Shown piece by piece: positions 47,569 through 57,156 of a DNA stretch of 64,000 nt. The notes beneath the pieces were generated by a model, which saw nothing but the letters and a program-made list of their open reading frames with translations, was not told the DNA's origin and ran no database searches. How positions within the stretch are numbered: position 1 is the stretch's first letter; every line of letters starts with the position of its first letter. Source of the stretch: Siphonodentalium dalli (Eukaryota; Mollusca; Scaphopoda; Gadilida; Siphonodentaliidae); contig CP136067.1 in assembly GCA_032622095.1 (NCBI GenBank), positions 128,047,990 through 128,111,989 on the forward strand. The letters are read 5' to 3'. Position numbers and translations under genes: made by a program.

Positions 47569-49886
47569 GTGTGGATAATCTGTTGTGTCAGGTTATGCAT
47601 TGCATTGCACAAGCGAATTCCATTTGGAATCCTATCGGCGAGCGAAGTATTCCAACGGGACATTGCCGAAATAATCCAGGGACTACCTGGCACAGCAAAT
47701 TTGCAAGATGATGTTACATGGGCAGATAATAAACAATTACATGACGCACGACTTAAATCTGCTCTTGAAATGGTGCGATCTTCTGGACTGGAGTTAAATA
47801 AATCAAAATGTGTCTTCAGTGAGAATGGAGTTATATATCTGGGACATTATTTCTTCAAAAGGAGTGAAAGCTGATATAGTGAAATAACAGCTATCTTGGA
47901 AATGCCTGCTCCTGAAAACAAAAAGGACCTCCAAAGATTCTTGGGTATGGTGAACTATCTCGGATATCTCTTAGACGGCTCCTTGAAAAAGAGGTAGAAT
48001 GGAACTTTCAAGCTGAACAACTTGATGCTGTAAACCGTCTAAAAGTTGTTGTTACAAATAAACCAATTCTTCAATATTTTGATCCAATTTCACAAGTAAA
48101 AGTGTCATGTGATAGCTCAAGTACAGGCCTTGGCGCTCTATTTGAACAAAAACGTGACGACAAATGGATGCCAGTTGCATATGGAAGTCGTTCGCTAACC
48201 CCGTCAGAAGTTAATTACGCGCAAATAGAGAAAGAGACACTCAGCATCTTGTTCGCGTGTGAAAAATGTCATGACTATGAATATGTGACCCGCCATATCA
48301 AATCCAGTCGTAAGTCGGGATTTTGGGTGAAATTATAAAATTGTTAAAGAATACAAGAAAAAATTATTAAAATTGTAAAAAATTATTAGGGCAATGCATT
48401 CTCTTATAGGTCGCCTCGCATATATAAGAGAATGCATTGGCACAGGGTAAAAAAAATCCCGACTTACGAATGGATTTGATATGGCGGGTCACATATGGTC
48501 GTAAATTCGTTGTTGAAAACGATCATAAGCCTCTCCAAAGTATCTTCACCAAGAATTCAACGAGTCTTACTGCGTCTCCAGTGATTTCTGGATGAGTTAT
48601 GTGAAAGGGTTTCCCCTACATGTTTCTGATGCATTAAGTAGAGCTTCACTACCAGAGTGCGATTCAGAAAATTCCAGATAATGATGTGTCGTATCATATT
48701 CATTCTGTTCTTGAAATGCTACCAATGAGTTTTGGAAAGTTAGAAGAATTCCGTGATGAATCTCTCAAAGATCCAGTTGTGTGTGCTTTAAAGAATGCCT
48801 TAAAAATAGGGCTACCCAATGTTCTCCCTGAAGAATTGAAAGTGTTCATCCATGTGATGAATGAGCTGGCGTGTGCTGGTGGCCTTGTGATGAAAGGGTT
48901 GCAAATTGTAGTTCCGAAACTGATGCAGTCAGATATGAAAAAACGTATAAAGGAAGGTCATTAAGGCATTGAGCAGTGCAATGCTTGTGCGCGAGAATGG
49001 TTATATTGGCCTGGCATGTGTGGTGAAATTTCTGAGTTGGTTTCAACGTGTCAAACATGTATTCTCTATAGGAACAATCATTCTTCATAACCATGTATAA
49101 ATCATGAATTTTCAAACATTCATTGGTCAAAAGTAGGGTCTGATCTGTTTATTTTCATAAATAAGTGGTAGTTGCTTGTTGTCGACTATTATTGCAATTG
49201 GCCGGAAATAATGCAGTTAGATAATATTTCTAGTGCCAATGTAATTTCTCATATGAAATCAATGTTCGCATTTTAGAACATGCCTGAAATATTAATCAGT
49301 GATAATGGTACCCAGTCTACCAGTGCTCTCTTCAAAACATTTGTCAATGAATGGGAATTCAGACATGTGACTTCTAGCCCATTGCATTCACATAGCAATG
49401 GACTTGCAGAAAGGACAATACAAACTGTGAAGAAACTCTTGAACAAAGCGCTTGATTCCAACTCTGATCCACCATTAGCAACTCCAGGAAGTGATGGACT
49501 ATCCCCTGCGAAACAACTATTAAATCACAACATTCGCACTAGACTGCCTACCTACCAGGAAATTCCATCAGTCGGTCAAAAGAAGTACACACACAAACGT
49601 CATAAAAAGACAATATCAGTCGAATGAAATGAATGAACAATTCAAGAGTGAACCAGATTCATACATATTTGATGCTGTACCAGTGCGTGATACAATCTCT
49701 GCCGACAACTTGAATAATGCTGAAAGTGTTTCAATGCCTATCAATCATCCACCCGATTCATTTACAACGAGATCTGGAAGAACAGTTAGAAAATATGTGA
49801 GGTTAAATGATTATGTATATAAGGAGAGATGTCATGATGTTACGAATAATAACGACCCGCTTCAATTTGTTATAAATTGTTCTTAG
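47569..49886 (+). pseudogene. Ty3/Gypsy-type pol relic (RT, RNase H, integrase)
   Basis: Broken frames read in order. First is a reverse transcriptase piece with 'RIPFGILSASEVFQRDIAEI' (~47610-47670), a decayed active-site 'QDDV' (47706) and 'SGLELNKSKCVFS'. Next come 'PENKKDLQRFLGMVNYLGY' and an RNase H part (48100-48280) with 'DSSSTGLGALFEQ' and 'YAQIEKETLSILFACEK'. A zinc-binding HHCC region follows (48955-49070, 'WLYWPGM', 'CQTC'), then the integrase core (49165-49440), whose three acidic positions are visible as 'VVDYY', 'ISDNGT' and 'NGLAERTIQ'. The relic ends in an 'RSGR' tail (~49780). There are internal stops, frameshifts and a missing segment near 47965. No LTR pair, gag or protease was found. 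A MITE splits the RNase H part. Confidence 0.9.
48285..48492. mobile_element. 208-bp MITE inserted in the Gypsy RNase H region
   Basis: Terminal inverted repeats of ~40 bp with one mismatch start GTGACCCGCCATATC and flank an AT-rich middle and a second internal palindrome (48392-48440). ATAT lies on both sides (48281-48284 and 48493-48496); a TA duplication is equally consistent. Removing the insert and one ATAT rejoins the pol reading frame exactly ('HDYEY' to 'GRKFVVEN'). Confidence 0.92.
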
Positions 49887-50714
49887 TTTTGTGTGTATCT
49901 TTTCCGGTCAATAAATATCATCATGGCCTCGTATCTCGACTTAATCACGACAATATTTGTTCCCGTCCTATTGTTATATGGACACACTATGACTGTTTTG
50001 TCCAATAAACCAATTTTTATTTTTATTTTATTTAAACGGTATAATTAGCTAACAGAGATTAGTCGTTAAATAATGAATGGGCGATGCCATAAGTTTTTGC
50101 TCGTTTTTTTTCCTTTTTTGTGGTTTCGGCAAGAAGAATCTCGGGGAATACAGAATAACATAAATAATAGAATCGGTCAATTTTCAATGCAATTTACACC
50201 AATTATTTTTCAGATCATTACGAATACGACACCGTTGCCACATTCATGGGTTGCAACAATCGAAACATCAATATATGTATAATACTTACAACAAATGAAC
50301 TTCTGTCTTGGAATCGTAAACGACAAAGTAATTCAGTGGAATTACACCGGTCCTCAAACCACCACGAGATTTTATAGTATGATCGGTCTCCATTCAAATC
50401 GATATAACAGCCACACGTTGTGCTGCCCCATGAGTAAATTAAATATTATGACGACTGAGATACAGAGATCAGATCTTTATATTGCTGCTGACCATATGCC
50501 ACGTTATCCCGGAAGCATCTGTCACATATATGTCTCATACTCAATATAAAGCATGTGATTTATACACAGTTGCTATATATTACAGTCAGTTTGAGATCCC
50601 ATCATTGATCTTCTAGCTTAACCATTTTTATAATAAAACATTATTTGATGAGTAGCTATCCCATTGGGAATGTTCAGATAATAAGTCCAATAGTACTGTT
50701 ATTTAACTTATTAG
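49887..50714. other. unassigned
   Basis: Holds 'aataaatatcatcatgg' and 'ccaataaaccaatttttatt' AT-rich 3'-end-like words (49910-50030) and two short plus-strand frames (50073-50282 and 50295-50549) without recognisable domains. I cannot tell whether the first part belongs to the Gypsy element. Confidence 0.45.
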
Positions 50715-50959
50715 CTAAGCATTTACCGCAGTAAATATGTCTTCTTCTGCATTTTTATTTATCAGTCGTCTGCTTTTATCACATAAACATCCCTCCAAAT
50801 AATACCCCAGAGTATCGCTCTTGTCATTTGTCAGCTTGCGCTGTCTGGGAACTCGATCAAAGAGAGCTACGAGTAGCCGGGTGTACTGGAAGCGAATTAA
50901 TCTAGCCAACTCGAGGTCTGTGATCATGTCATACTCAAGAGATATATTATCGACTCTAT

Positions 50960-53459
50960 GGTCCGAATCGGCATCTCTGGTTTAGACTAGGTTTTATTCT
51001 AGACCAGGTTTAACTCCAGTTTAAACTAGGTTTAAGTAGGGTTTAAACTTGGTTTTACAGTAGTTAAACCAGGTTTATGGGAGTAAAACTGGGTTTTAGC
51101 GTACTTAAACCAAGTTTTGTGATAAACTCAGTTTAAGTTGAAACTAGGTTTTATTAACGTGATAAAGTTATGGTAATATTACTAATTGTTTGTGGTGAAT
51201 TGGCTATATAATCATCAGTATAAGCTTAGGTATATATGATTTATACGTACCATACGTCTCGCCTCGGAACATACACCTTTAAATATACTTTGAAAAAAAT
51301 TCAAAGTTAAACCACCCTACCCCAGGTTTGACTAAAACCTAGTTTTTTGGGTTTAATTATTCGGCCGATATTTTTCGCCCAATATTGATGTTGTTTCTTC
51401 GTGAATATGGGAGTGTTTATTTTGAATTGGGGGAGGCGTTTATGCGCGGGCGTTTGTCACTCAATGTAGATGCAGGAGAGTCTTAGTGGAATTCGGGGAG
51501 GCGATGTCGGTACTTATGAGATAAATTCTAACAAAATATGTGCCAGTGTGATGGATGATTTCTTGCTATATATGCCTGTTTGCAATTCGCTCGTTCGGAT
51601 GTCGATTTGGCGGCTGAGAGCATGGCGGGATCGGACTGATCAGATTGACACGTTAGACACGAACATGACTCTTGAAACTGATTCCTTATTCACAAAAAGG
51701 TCTCTTTCGGTCAATTTGACGCATGGGTTGGTGGCCCGCCCAAATACCCACCAGAGACACCCCAGCCTTCACCCGGGGTAACGGCCAGCCTGAGGGGGTG
51801 GAGTATGGACTATTTTGGAGAACTGTAAGGATTTCGGCCAATTTGATAGTATGGGTGGGTGGCTCGCCCCAAATAACCCATAGAAACACCCCACCCCTCA
51901 CATCCGGGGGGGGGTACCACCCGAGGGGGTGAACGTGGGATATGGACCATTTTCGAGACTGGTAAGGATTTCGGCCAATTGACGTCATGGATGGATGGCC
52001 CGCTCAAATGTCCCATAGAAACAGCCCACCCCGAACGCTGGGGGAACCACCCAGGAGGTGAAAATGGGGTATGGACCATTTTCGAGAACGGTAAGGATAT
52101 CGGTCAATTTGACGTCAGCAGTGTGGGTAGCCCGCTCCAACTACCCCCTAGAAACACCCTCACCCGGAGGTACCACCCCGAGGGAGTGAAATGGGGTATG
52201 GACCATTTTCGAGAACGGTGGGTGGCACATCCCAAATGCCCCCCATAGAAACACCCCACCCCCACCCGGACCCCATTTTCACCCGCTCGGGTAGAACCAC
52301 CCGCGGTAAGGGTGGGGGTGTTTCTATGACTATATTTGAGGGCGGGCCGCCCACCAATGACGTCATATTGGCCGAAATCCTTACCGTTCTCGATAACGGT
52401 CCATACCCCATTCTATGGGGTATTTGGGCGTGCCACCTACACATGCCGTAATATTGACCAACAGAGGCATGTTTTTGCGAATAATGAATAAAATGCTCCA
52501 TACCCCATTTTCACCCCAGCAGGGTGGTACCCTCCAGGGATGAGGGTAGGGTGTCTATATGGGATATTTGGAGCGGGCCACACACCCCTGTCGTCAAATT
52601 GGCCGAAATCCTTACCGTTCTCGAACATGGTTCATATCCCATCTTCACCCTCGGGTGGTGACCCACCCCACCCCGCATGTGAGGGGTGGGGTGTTTATAT
52701 GCGTTATTTTAGGTACCCTTCACCGGGGGTGAGGGTTGGGGTGTTTCTATTCGGTATTTGGGCGTACCCAATGTCCACCTCCTCTGGTGGGACCCTCCCC
52801 CCCCCCACCCGGTGAGGGTTGGTAGGGGTGGTTCTATGGTGTATTTTGATCGTGCCACCCACTCCTGCTGCCAAATTAATTAGCCTAAATCCTTATACCG
52901 TCCATACCCCTGTTATCCCGGGTGAGGGGTGATGTTTCTATCGGGTATTATGGGCGAGCCACCCTTTCATGCCGTCAAATTCGCCGAAATCCTTCCCGTT
53001 CTCAACAATGGTCCATACCCCATTTCCACCCGTCCGGATGGTACCACCGGGGTGGTGGTGTTTCTATGAGGTATTTGTGGCGGGGCCCCACCCATGCCCT
53101 CAAGAGATATTTTTGAGTTCCAAAAGTCACGTTCGTCCATGATATTAGATAATATCTAACCGTTATACAACAGACCGTGCATTCGCCGTGATTTCTCAAA
53201 GCGCACGGGTTATTCCCCTGATTAGGAGATTATATAGCGACAACAGGTCGCTTGACCGGACAATGAATTGACAAGTAGCGATAATAAACAGACAGACCAC
53301 GCCTCCTATTCTTGCAATTGGACAAGTGTGGCCCACAGGTAACGCAATCGACCAAATCTATGTCGTCCCAGCGGTGGAGAAAAACTTGGTTTTACTACTA
53401 AAACCCAGTTTAAACTGGTAGTTTAAACTAGGTCTAAACTGGAGATGCCGATTCGGACC
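50960..53459. mobile_element. 2500-bp TIR element, PIF/Harbinger-like
   Basis: The ends GGTCCGAATCGGCATCTC and its complement are perfect over 18 bp, flanked by a TAT direct repeat (50957-50959 and 53460-53462). Subterminal regions at both ends are packed with 'gtttaaactaggtttaa' words (50985-51140 and 53385-53445). A 3-bp duplication and GG-starting ends suggest PIF/Harbinger (inference). No transposase frame was found. The interior holds an inverted minisatellite. Confidence 0.85.
51706..53110. repeat. ~130-bp minisatellite that switches orientation
   Basis: Forward units carry 'ggtaaggatttcggccaatt' and 'gggtatggaccattttcgag' (starting near 51706, 51829, 51967 and 52093). From about 52285 the same words appear as reverse complements ('ggccgaaatccttaccgttc' near 52370, 52600 and, with one change, 52983). 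Each half is C/G-run rich. The array could fold into a very large hairpin. Confidence 0.85.
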
Positions 53460-53933
53460 TATAGCTTGCCGCCGCGTCGACCGTGTTGATAACTCTGATG
53501 AGGTTATATATGAGCATATTTCGGCCTCTAAGTCTAAAAAGCTTGGCGACGAAAATCGGGCAAGGTAAAAATTGACATCTTGGGCGTTCTAATGCGAAAA
53601 GTTGGGCAAGAGAGTTCTCCCGTGGGTTACTAAACATCGGCACGGCCTCCAGGGCGAAGAAAAAGAGAAAGAGAAGAACAAAAATAACACCCCACCCTAC
53701 CGTAAGAGTGTCACGATTAGTCCTGCCGTTTACCCGCGCCTGGTCGAAAATTGGAAAGTCAACTCCCAGTGCAGATTGGTAGAAGGCCATGTCGCTACAT
53801 AGAAGGGCAAAGTCAAGCGGTTCCTTCTTGATGGCAATCTTGGTGCACTTAAATGTTTCCTTTGCTTTATTACAGAATCCTTCGTTTTCCTTGTTATGAA
53901 TTTCATAGCCTGTTCTCCCGAAAACCAAAACAT

Positions 53934-54856
53934 TATCTGATTATAATAGAACTTGTTTTAGTTAGAAAATCTGCTTAGAATCGCCTCATTTTGACTCGAT
54001 AATGTGCTTAAAATGAAAACATTTTAGTCACATCATCGACTCATAATGAGGCACTCTAAGCAGATTATGTGCGGACAATGACACAAATGAGCCGACTCAC
54101 GACTTTTCATGTGTTCGCTCTTTAACATGTGTTTTCACTGTGTCCCGCGGCATAAAACGAAATAGTCGATAAGAGTCGACTATTTGCTTATTTTAGAATC
54201 AAATAGTCACATTATGTACCTATTTCACATTATAGGCAATAATGTTCGTATTTCCGCGAGGATATGTTGTTTGACAATGATGCATCTAGGATTACTTTGA
54301 CCTGAATCATGATTATCAAGTACGTGAGCTATGTTCATGTATGTCCGCATTGTTCAGTTTTACTTCAAGTTTTTCATTCAGAGCTCTGATAACTTTTTCT
54401 TCGCTGTCATCTGATATCTCCTTCCGACTATCATCTCCTATACCATCTGTACTAATAAAACAAAATGTTGCTGTTCGTTGGTCAGACTATAGGCGACCAA
54501 ATCGGCTGGACCATCGGAGCTGATTATTTGAATAGGGGTAATTTTACACGGATAATCTGATAGGTCCCGCAGACATCATATTCCTTTAAAATACCAGATG
54601 AGACACCACACGGAATGTTGTTGACAAGTTGCGCATAACGCTCTTTATTCATACCATATCAGGTATAGATGAACGTTGTTTATCCATACCATATCAGGAC
54701 TAGCATCTATTCTATTATTTATACTGATACTTGTTTTAGGGGGTAGCAGGAAGACAGCCCGACAGGACTAGGCTACCCCCGACAATATACTGCTTTACCT
54801 TATTATGTATTTCTGCCATTGTATAATTCATGTATATTGTAAATAAATTATCCTAT
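53934..54856. other. unassigned; foldbacks and a possible LTR-like fragment
   Basis: Includes the foldback at 53968-54066, the palindrome 'aaatagtcgataagagtcga' and its partner (54160-54185), and 'agggggtagcaggaagacag...ctaccccc' (54736-54777), which looks like a retroelement end but has no partner here. No gene recognised. Confidence 0.5.
53968..54066. repeat. 99-bp near-perfect foldback
   Basis: The left arm 'aatctgcttagaatcgcctc' and onward pairs with the right arm ending 'gaggcactctaagcagatt'. The ~47-bp arms are separated by only a few bases (54015-54019). This could be a minimal MITE. Confidence 0.85.
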
Positions 54857-55053
54857 TGTAGTAGATTTTGGGGAATTCCTGACATAGCGCGCGAAAAGAC
54901 AGAGAGAATTACCACGCCGTCCACCGATCACAAATGACCTGCTTGCTCGATATAAATCCATCAGCATCAGCCGGCCTGTGACATCAACCGACGTGACATC
55001 TCGACCACGACTTGCGGGGACGTCTGCACATTATAGGATGTAACTTTACTTCA
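54857..55053 (+). repeat. 5' LTR
   Basis: 197 bp, TG...CA. Matches 59764-59967 along its whole length with scattered differences. It contains a TATAAAT box (54951-54957). The 3' copy has extra 'atgcgcg' bases near its start. Confidence 0.92.
54951..54957 (+). promoter_or_regulatory. TATA box in the 5' LTR
   Basis: TATAAAT in the middle of the LTR, the usual place for an LTR promoter. The 3' LTR has a weaker TTATACAT at the same place. A second AT box, 'tttatatatacgtatatata' (55171-55190), lies downstream in the interior and could act as an alternative promoter. Confidence 0.5.
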
Positions 55054-55054
55054 C

Positions 55055-55072
55055 TGGCGTCGTCGCAAAACA
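55055..55072 (+). other. putative primer binding site
   Basis: TGGCGTCGTCGCAAAACA begins one base after the LTR end. TGG pairs with the tRNA CCA end. The first 12 bases resemble, with two differences, the tRNA-Asp-type site TGGCGCCGTTGC; the tRNA identity is a tentative inference. Confidence 0.6.
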
Positions 55073-55499
55073 GACTTTTGGAGAACTTTTCTCCGACAAT
55101 TTTTGTGAAATTTGGGCCGGGGCTATTTTTGGAGCACGGCTGCAAAATCCGTTTTCGGACCAAACTTCGTTTATATATACGTATATATACAGAGGGGACG
55201 AGAAGAAGTGCTTTAAGGACAGGATTTTGGACCCAGAGGAAGATTCACCTAATTTCTGAGCACTTGTGAACATTTTATAGTCTGTAATCACCTCGATGTG
55301 ACCATTTCCACCGACGGGCACAGAAGAGCTCGAACGGTCACCGGGTCAAACCGGAAGTTGTAACATCAGCTGTCAACAATAACATTGCAGCGTAGGACAG
55401 GACAGAGGACCAGTACATTCATTGGACTTCACTTGAAGTTCAGCGTAAATAAAGCACACTCTAAACGAATTGTCAACATCTGTTTCTGTCTGTCTTCAG

Positions 55500-56300
55500 T
55501 GAAGATATAAATCAGTACTCATTGTAATCTTTAAAGGGAAGTTTCATTTTCATAACAATCAACATTTCCAGTCATCTCAAAGTTGCACTTCAACGTTAAA
55601 GTGACATTCCACATGTCACCTGCTCTAACCATTGATTTCCTTCTGTGAAGGAAATTGCAGTCATTGTCAATTCATTAAAGTCACACTTCAAGTTGACACA
55701 CGTCAATTCATCCACCATTCATTAAAGTGACACTTCACTTTCATGAACACCATATCCATATTTCATTAAAGTCATATTTCACGTTCACATAAGTCACTCA
55801 CATTTCATTAAAGTGACACTTGACTTTCACATACATCATATTCATATCTCATTAATCTCATATCTCACGTTTCCTTCCGTGAAAGAAATTAGTCATTGAC
55901 ATGTAATTAAAGGGACACCTACCAATCAACGCTTTTATTAAAGCGACACCAGTTCCTGGCGGAGATTTTCTTAATCGAGGAAATCCAGACACATTGTTCC
56001 CGTTGCTTCAGTGAAGGAGAATCCTGACCACTTCTAAGAAGTGATCAGTCGTGGCCCCGTTAAGGAAATTTATAATAGTAATTGTCAAGTAATTAAAGGG
56101 ACACTCACTCAACGCTTTCATTAAAGCGACACCAGCTCCAAACCGATATTTTCTTCAGCATTCAGTGAAGGTGTAATTCAAAGTTGTTGTTTACGGTAAA
56201 TTCCAAACTGAGATTTCTTCAGTGAAGACAGTCAGCGCCAGCTCCAAACTGAGATTTTCTTCAGCGAAGAAAGTCAGACACATCCCGCGAAGAAGCAATT
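55500..56300 (+). repeat. leader with TTAAAGYGACAC motif array
   Basis: Repeated 'cattaaagtgacact' or close variants near 55672, 55729, 55763, 55808, 55853, 55906, 55938, 56091 and 56120. These are followed by 'ccaaactgagatttt' plus 'cttcagcgaag' repeats (56150-56275). No open frame of note. It sits between the LTR and the first ORF, where retroelement leaders carry regulatory or packaging signals. Confidence 0.75.
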
Positions 56301-56319
56301 AAACATTCTACTTTCCGGT

Positions 56320-57150
56320 ATGTTTCAACATGCGACCATGTACCCGATTAAAGTAAAAATTAATCAATGCTCGTACAAGGCATTGCTGGACATCCCTGGT
56401 GTAGGAAAGAAGACTGCCTCATTAATTGTCTGGTATATGCACGGAATGGGGAATATTACACCAGAGAACATTCGATTGGTTCCATTTCTCAAATTCAATG
56501 AACGACTGCTAGAAGCGATTGATTATGAAAGCAGACATGATATGGAGTGCGATGATCGGGCTATGTGTGAAGATACCCGTAACCTCACGATTCTTCCGGA
56601 GCCACTTCGGGCTATGTGTGAAGATACCCGTAACATCACGATGCTTCCGGAGCCACCTCTTAAAGTAGAGGAGCTCGAGGAGCCCGTGACTCCAGACGAG
56701 TTGGACGACAGAATATCCCGGGTCATAAATGGCCGACATAGCACCCCAGATGGGAAACCGGGATTCAGACAGGACCCACCAACTAAAAGGACCCTTGGTC
56801 AGTCATCGGGTATGGATAGGGATTTCCTATTCAGAGTAGTCCGATCTGGACAGACTAGAAGAGGAATTGGACTCATCGTCTCAGAAAGTGAGCAACCTGG
56901 AAAAACGGGAGGACTGGGTCATACTGACAGTCGACTCACGACTAAGGAAATTCAAAGCGACAATGGACTCGACTTTCAGTTTCAGAAATTTCAAAGAAGA
57001 TTCCGAAGAACACAGCAACCAAGCACGGAAATACTTCGAGGAACGCCTGGAGGCCATGATGGATTGATGGCGGCCGAGGGTTGGGACAGTCCCATATTTA
57101 AACAAACGAAGGTCACATCCAGAGGCCTAGGGGTGACACAAGACGACTGA
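56320..57150 (+). CDS. helix-hairpin-helix ORF of the LTR element
   Basis: 276 codons from ATG at 56320. Residues 22-39 read 'LLDIPGVGKKTASLIVWY', a textbook helix-hairpin-helix (hairpin 'IPGVGKK'), followed by 'GNITPENI' (44-51). The motif normally binds DNA without sequence specificity through the backbone. A 17-residue tandem duplication starting 'RAMCEDTRN' occupies 80-96 and 97-113, mirrored by a 51-bp DNA repeat. The rest is charged, low-complexity linker. From about 56867 the +1-shifted frame is also open for 66 codons and looks helical and heptad-like ('SRLRKFKATMDS', 'QARKYFEERLEAM'), so a frameshift may have replaced a coiled-coil tail. No gag, protease or polymerase signature. I infer a gag-region remnant; a nuclear-import or DNA-binding role is speculation. 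Confidence 0.7.
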   Translation: MFQHATMYPIKVKINQCSYKALLDIPGVGKKTASLIVWYMHGMGNITPENIRLVPFLKFNERLLEAIDYESRHDMECDDRAMCEDTRNLTILPEPLRAMCEDTRNITMLPEPPLKVEELEEPVTPDELDDRISRVINGRHSTPDGKPGFRQDPPTKRTLGQSSGMDRDFLFRVVRSGQTRRGIGLIVSESEQPGKTGGLGHTDSRLTTKEIQSDNGLDFQFQKFQRRFRRTQQPSTEILRGTPGGHDGLMAAEGWDSPIFKQTKVTSRGLGVTQDD

Positions 57151-57156
57151 GTCCAA

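Larger units (their letters stand above)
50715..53928 (-). pseudogene. unidentified host ORF split by a TIR element
   Basis: The minus strand has an open frame from ATG at 53928 down to the edge of the element at 50960-53459, and another from 50956 to a stop at 50715. Removing the element and one copy of its TAT duplication joins them in frame: '...TVDAAASY' runs straight into 'RVDNISLEYDMITDLELAR'. The result is 711 nt, 236 codons plus stop. A chance frame this long across an insertion is unlikely, so this was probably coding. Visible features are a hydrophobic run in the first half ('VIFVLLFLFFFALEA', possibly one membrane segment) and a charged second half with 'FDRVPRQRKL'. I recognise no family. 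It may be one exon of a larger gene, since upstream exons cannot be excluded. The stop gained inside the element makes this allele truncated. Confidence 0.6.

Noticed and set aside
47569..49886. Intact Gypsy retrotransposon
   Set aside because: Stops, frameshifts, a missing segment in the polymerase region, no gag and no LTR pair.
53434..53928. 164-codon minus-strand frame as a complete gene
   Set aside because: Its last ten codons lie in the transposon end; the frame instead continues beyond the element at 50956.
54730..54780. Solo LTR suggested by 'gggggtagcagg...ctaccccc'
   Set aside because: Looks like a retroelement end, but no partner, target duplication or primer site could be found in the window.
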